Assembly (NCBI RefSeq): GCF_016938855.1
Contig: NZ_JAFHAP010000008.1
Coordinates: 248,280 to 312,279, forward strand
Direction: 5' to 3'
DNA from: Polycladomyces zharkentensis
GTDB lineage: Bacteria > Bacillota > Bacilli > Thermoactinomycetales > JIR-001
DNA: 64,000 bases
Position 1 is the stretch's first letter. Every line of letters begins with the position of its first letter. Under the pieces are notes generated by a model. It was not told the DNA's origin. It searched no databases and worked only from the letters and a program-made list of their open reading frames with translations. Made by a program: the position numbers and the translations under genes. Shown piece by piece: positions 62,084 to 64,000 of the stretch.

Positions 62084-62467
62084 TTAAAACCTCAATTTCC
62101 CGTAAAACGGCCTCCCTGTTTCCATCACCACGGATTCCCGGGATAATGCAGCTGTCAGCAGCGGTTGGGCACCGAGAACGATGGACAATAAGCCGGGGGA
62201 TACGTCTGCATCCAAAGCCAAGAAGAAAAACAACTGATATCCAACTTGCATCGTCAAACCGGTGATGATCACATCCCGCCACTCCGATCGATCCCTCGGC
62301 CAAGCGGGACGCAAACATAGGGATATCCCCCACATCGGTACCATGGCCCATATATGACGCAACGACAGAAAAGCCATCGGCGAAGCGTCTTGCAATCCCC
62401 ACTCCACAAAAATGGCGCCGCTGCTCCACAACAGGACAAACACTGCCGGTATGATCCACTTCCCCAC
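62084..62467 (-). pseudogene. EamA/DMT transporter, truncated
   Basis: 127 residues with the EamA start WIIPAVFVLLWSSGAIFVEW and four helices (GYQLFFFLALDADVSPGLLS, then IVLGAQPLLTAAL). The second half of the usual 290-residue, ten-helix protein is missing; the frame ends after an unrelated METGRPFYGKLRF. A TnpB remnant abuts its start. Confidence 0.8.
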
Positions 62468-62619
62468 TCAACATCGACCTCTTTCCCGGCTTATCTCAGT
62501 GACTTGCTCCGCACGGCTAAAGTACCGGAGGCACTCCCTTCGGTCGCCGTGGGCTTCTCGCTTCATCCGGCATGGCAACCCACATCCATCCGCGAAGGCT
62601 TCGTCCAATCTTGGAAAAG

Positions 62620-62895
62620 GGTCGGTTCTGATTGTCCGTATTTCTGCCCAGGAACGTATCCCAATCGGAGGATTTCTGCGGCATTGACCTCTCTGCCTGC
62701 CACATATCCGCATGGGCAACGATAGATACGTTTTTTTCATGTCTCCTTTACGCTCTGACCACATTTGGAGCATGCCTGTGACGTGTTGTGAGGATCGACC
62801 GTGATCACCTGCTTGTCGGTTGTCTTGTAAGCCGTGAATTGAACCGGCATCCTCCAACCGGCATCAGCCCGTGGATTGTGATTCTTCATCAGCAT
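62620..62895 (-). pseudogene. TnpB (IS200/IS605) C-terminal remnant
   Basis: The minus strand from 62895 reads ADAGWRMPVQFTAYKT, then VDPHNTSQACSKCGQSVKE, a stop, and KKRIYRCPCGYVAGREVNAA. These are the zinc-finger and last RuvC motifs of TnpB, with Glu in place of the usual Asp in RDVNAA. No N-terminal part is present. The GC-rich stretch down to about 62480 may be the right end with an old guide-RNA scaffold. Confidence 0.82.
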
Positions 62896-62970
62896 GGATC
62901 AGAAGGGAATTGAAACAATGTCAGACTTGTGAGAGAGGAAGCCTTCCCGCGTCCGACGCTCGCTTCTCAT

Positions 62971-62995
62971 CCCAACCCTAAAGGGCTGGGTTTTC
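62971..62995 (+). terminator. Terminator-like hairpin
   Basis: CCCAACCC pairs with GGGCTGGG (one mismatch, TAAA loop) and is followed by TTTTC. It could belong to the IS200/IS605 left end instead. Confidence 0.4.
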
Positions 62996-63004
62996 CCGCT
63001 CGCT

Positions 63005-63475
63005 CTATATAAAACCACCCTGATATCGCAATTCATACACTTTTGTATCTTTCAGGCGGATTTCCTCATATCCATGAAAGCGATCCAGTGTTCCCTCCCA
63101 TTGGTTCAGATAGATAAGCGACCCATTTTTCCAGATGTCCGGCCCCCGATAAGGCGCCTCCTCCGATCCCAAGCGCAATGCTTCTCGCAAGAATGCATAG
63201 ATGGAACGAATCTGTTCCCGATCGCTGATGTTGAGCACTCCTCCCCCATAGCTCATAGCCCATACGGGTTGGTCCAAATGATATACCGTTTCCATCCCTG
63301 TAAACCTCTCCATACCGAAATAGATATCCCGGTAGAAATAAGCACCATCACGATATTCCAATTGTTTGGATCCTTGTAACTGTGGTGGGACGGTAGCATC
63401 GTCTCCTTGGGAAGCATATGTGGATCGTTTGGCTGTTAGGAGGAAAGAAATGAGTCTGCGGTGCATATGGATCAT
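63005..63475 (-). CDS. DUF5680 protein
   Basis: 156 residues. LISFLLTAKRSTYASQGDDA, GSKQLEYRDGAYFYRDIYFG and PVWAMSYGGGVL are the hallmark segments of DUF5680, found alone or behind HTH domains. Function unknown. No ribosome site precedes ATG 63475 or ATG 63466, so the N-terminus is uncertain. Confidence 0.8.
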   Translation of the reverse strand: MIHMHRRLISFLLTAKRSTYASQGDDATVPPQLQGSKQLEYRDGAYFYRDIYFGMERFTGMETVYHLDQPVWAMSYGGGVLNISDREQIRSIYAFLREALRLGSEEAPYRGPDIWKNGSLIYLNQWEGTLDRFHGYEEIRLKDTKVYELRYQGGFI

Positions 63476-63664
63476 CTTTGTGGTTTGTTATGCAAACCTG
63501 TATGTAATATTATACGGTTTGTTGAAATCATGACAGCAGAAAGATTGCATTAATTCCCACTTCTTCTACATCATATCATAGATATTGGAACTTGTAACAA
63601 GCGAAAAACACATGGATGAAAAGGGGGTAGAAAGAAAAAATACCGAGCCGGCAAAGTATTTCCC

Positions 63665-63991
63665 CTAGCTCCGCGGTCCCCACAGCATCACGGACACCCC
63701 AATCAAGCAGATCCCTGCTCCAATCCAGTCATAAAAATCGGGGGTCTTCTTATCGATGACCCATCCCCACAAAACGGACATAACAATGAACACTCCCCCG
63801 TAAGCAGCGTAAACCCGCCCAAAGGAAGGGAAAGATTGAAAAGTGGCGATTACCCCGTACAAGGCCAAGGTAAGCCCGCCAACCATTCCCCAGTAAAACG
63901 GCTTTCCCTCCCGTAACCAAAGCCAGATCAGGTATCCTCCGCCTATTTCCGCCAAACCGGCAAGAAAAAACAAAATCGCTGCCTGAATCAT
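63665..63991 (-). CDS. YnfA-family (UPF0060) membrane protein
   Basis: 108 residues, four transmembrane helices. [40 protein letters not shown] and [20 protein letters not shown] match YnfA over its full length. The family is a small transporter-like protein related to SMR exporters. ATG 63991 is nine bases from the window edge, so its promoter is not seen. Confidence 0.93.
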   Translation of the reverse strand: MIQAAILFFLAGLAEIGGGYLIWLWLREGKPFYWGMVGGLTLALYGVIATFQSFPSFGRVYAAYGGVFIVMSVLWGWVIDKKTPDFYDWIGAGICLIGVSVMLWGPRS

Positions 63992-64000
63992 TGGTTTGTT

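Noticed and set aside
1..64000. tRNA, rRNA and CRISPR arrays
   Set aside because: No cloverleaf-like conserved TΨC/anticodon blocks, rRNA signature segments or regularly spaced repeats were found by eye.

Overview
The window looks like a chromosome segment from a moderately GC-rich, low-complexity-flanked Firmicute of the Bacillales (possibly a Thermoactinomycetaceae-like thermophile; this is an inference). The reasons are strong AGGAGG-type ribosome sites, canonical TTGACA/TATAAT promoters, many TTG/GTG starts, a LysM-GH18 protein of the spore-lytic type, a XerS-like recombinase and thioredoxin-coupled arsenate reductase. No rRNA, tRNA or CRISPR array was seen.

Layout. 1-6 kb: end of a PdxA-family dehydrogenase, two MFS transporters, then a BlaI-type repressor, an M56 protease and a His-rich lipoprotein whose promoter carries a perfect BlaI/CopY-type dyad. 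6-17.3 kb: surface-glycan cluster with an FkbM methyltransferase, CDP-glucose synthesis genes (cytidylyltransferase, 4,6-dehydratase, RmlD-like reductase), four tandem mosaic glycosyltransferase paralogs plus a fifth decayed copy, and a sulfotransferase. 17.5-25.7 kb: a secreted protein, then a complete retron on the minus strand (promoter, msr-msd-like ncRNA with a1/a2 repeats, terminator, ARM/HEAT-repeat protein, winged-helix SWIM protein with a frame break, reverse transcriptase), next to a tyrosine integrase. 26-33.9 kb: amine oxidase, MFS exporter, a dif-like 39-bp inverted repeat directly upstream of a XerS-like recombinase, rifampicin phosphotransferase-like enzyme and a membrane methyltransferase.

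34-48.9 kb is a detoxification region: cadmium/zinc ATPase with its CadC-type repressor, then a long operon for reactive sulfur handling (rhodaneses, TusA, DsrE, rhodanese-persulfide dioxygenase, ending in a CstR-like repressor). Three matching operators (ATACC-N6-GGTAT) link this operon to a TauE-type exporter and a thioredoxin. A second persulfide dioxygenase sits in an operon with a rhodanese-fused ArsR regulator and an MFS transporter.

48.9-59.8 kb is bounded by 38-bp Tn4430-type inverted repeats and reads as a Tn3-family transposon with TnpI and TnpA. It carries two divergent arsenic operons (arsR-acr3-arsC-trxB, and a small Cys protein-arsI-arsR-arsN1) and has been invaded by an IS110 element. 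Further solo copies of the same inverted repeat lie at 34.0 and 37.4 kb, so this transposon family has shaped the whole detoxification region. 60-64 kb: GH16 glucanase with a beta-trefoil-like tail, EamA and TnpB remnants, a DUF5680 protein and a YnfA membrane protein.

Six otherwise intact genes between 21 and 55 kb carry single-base frame breaks next to short homopolymers; sequencing error and real decay cannot be separated from the sequence alone.
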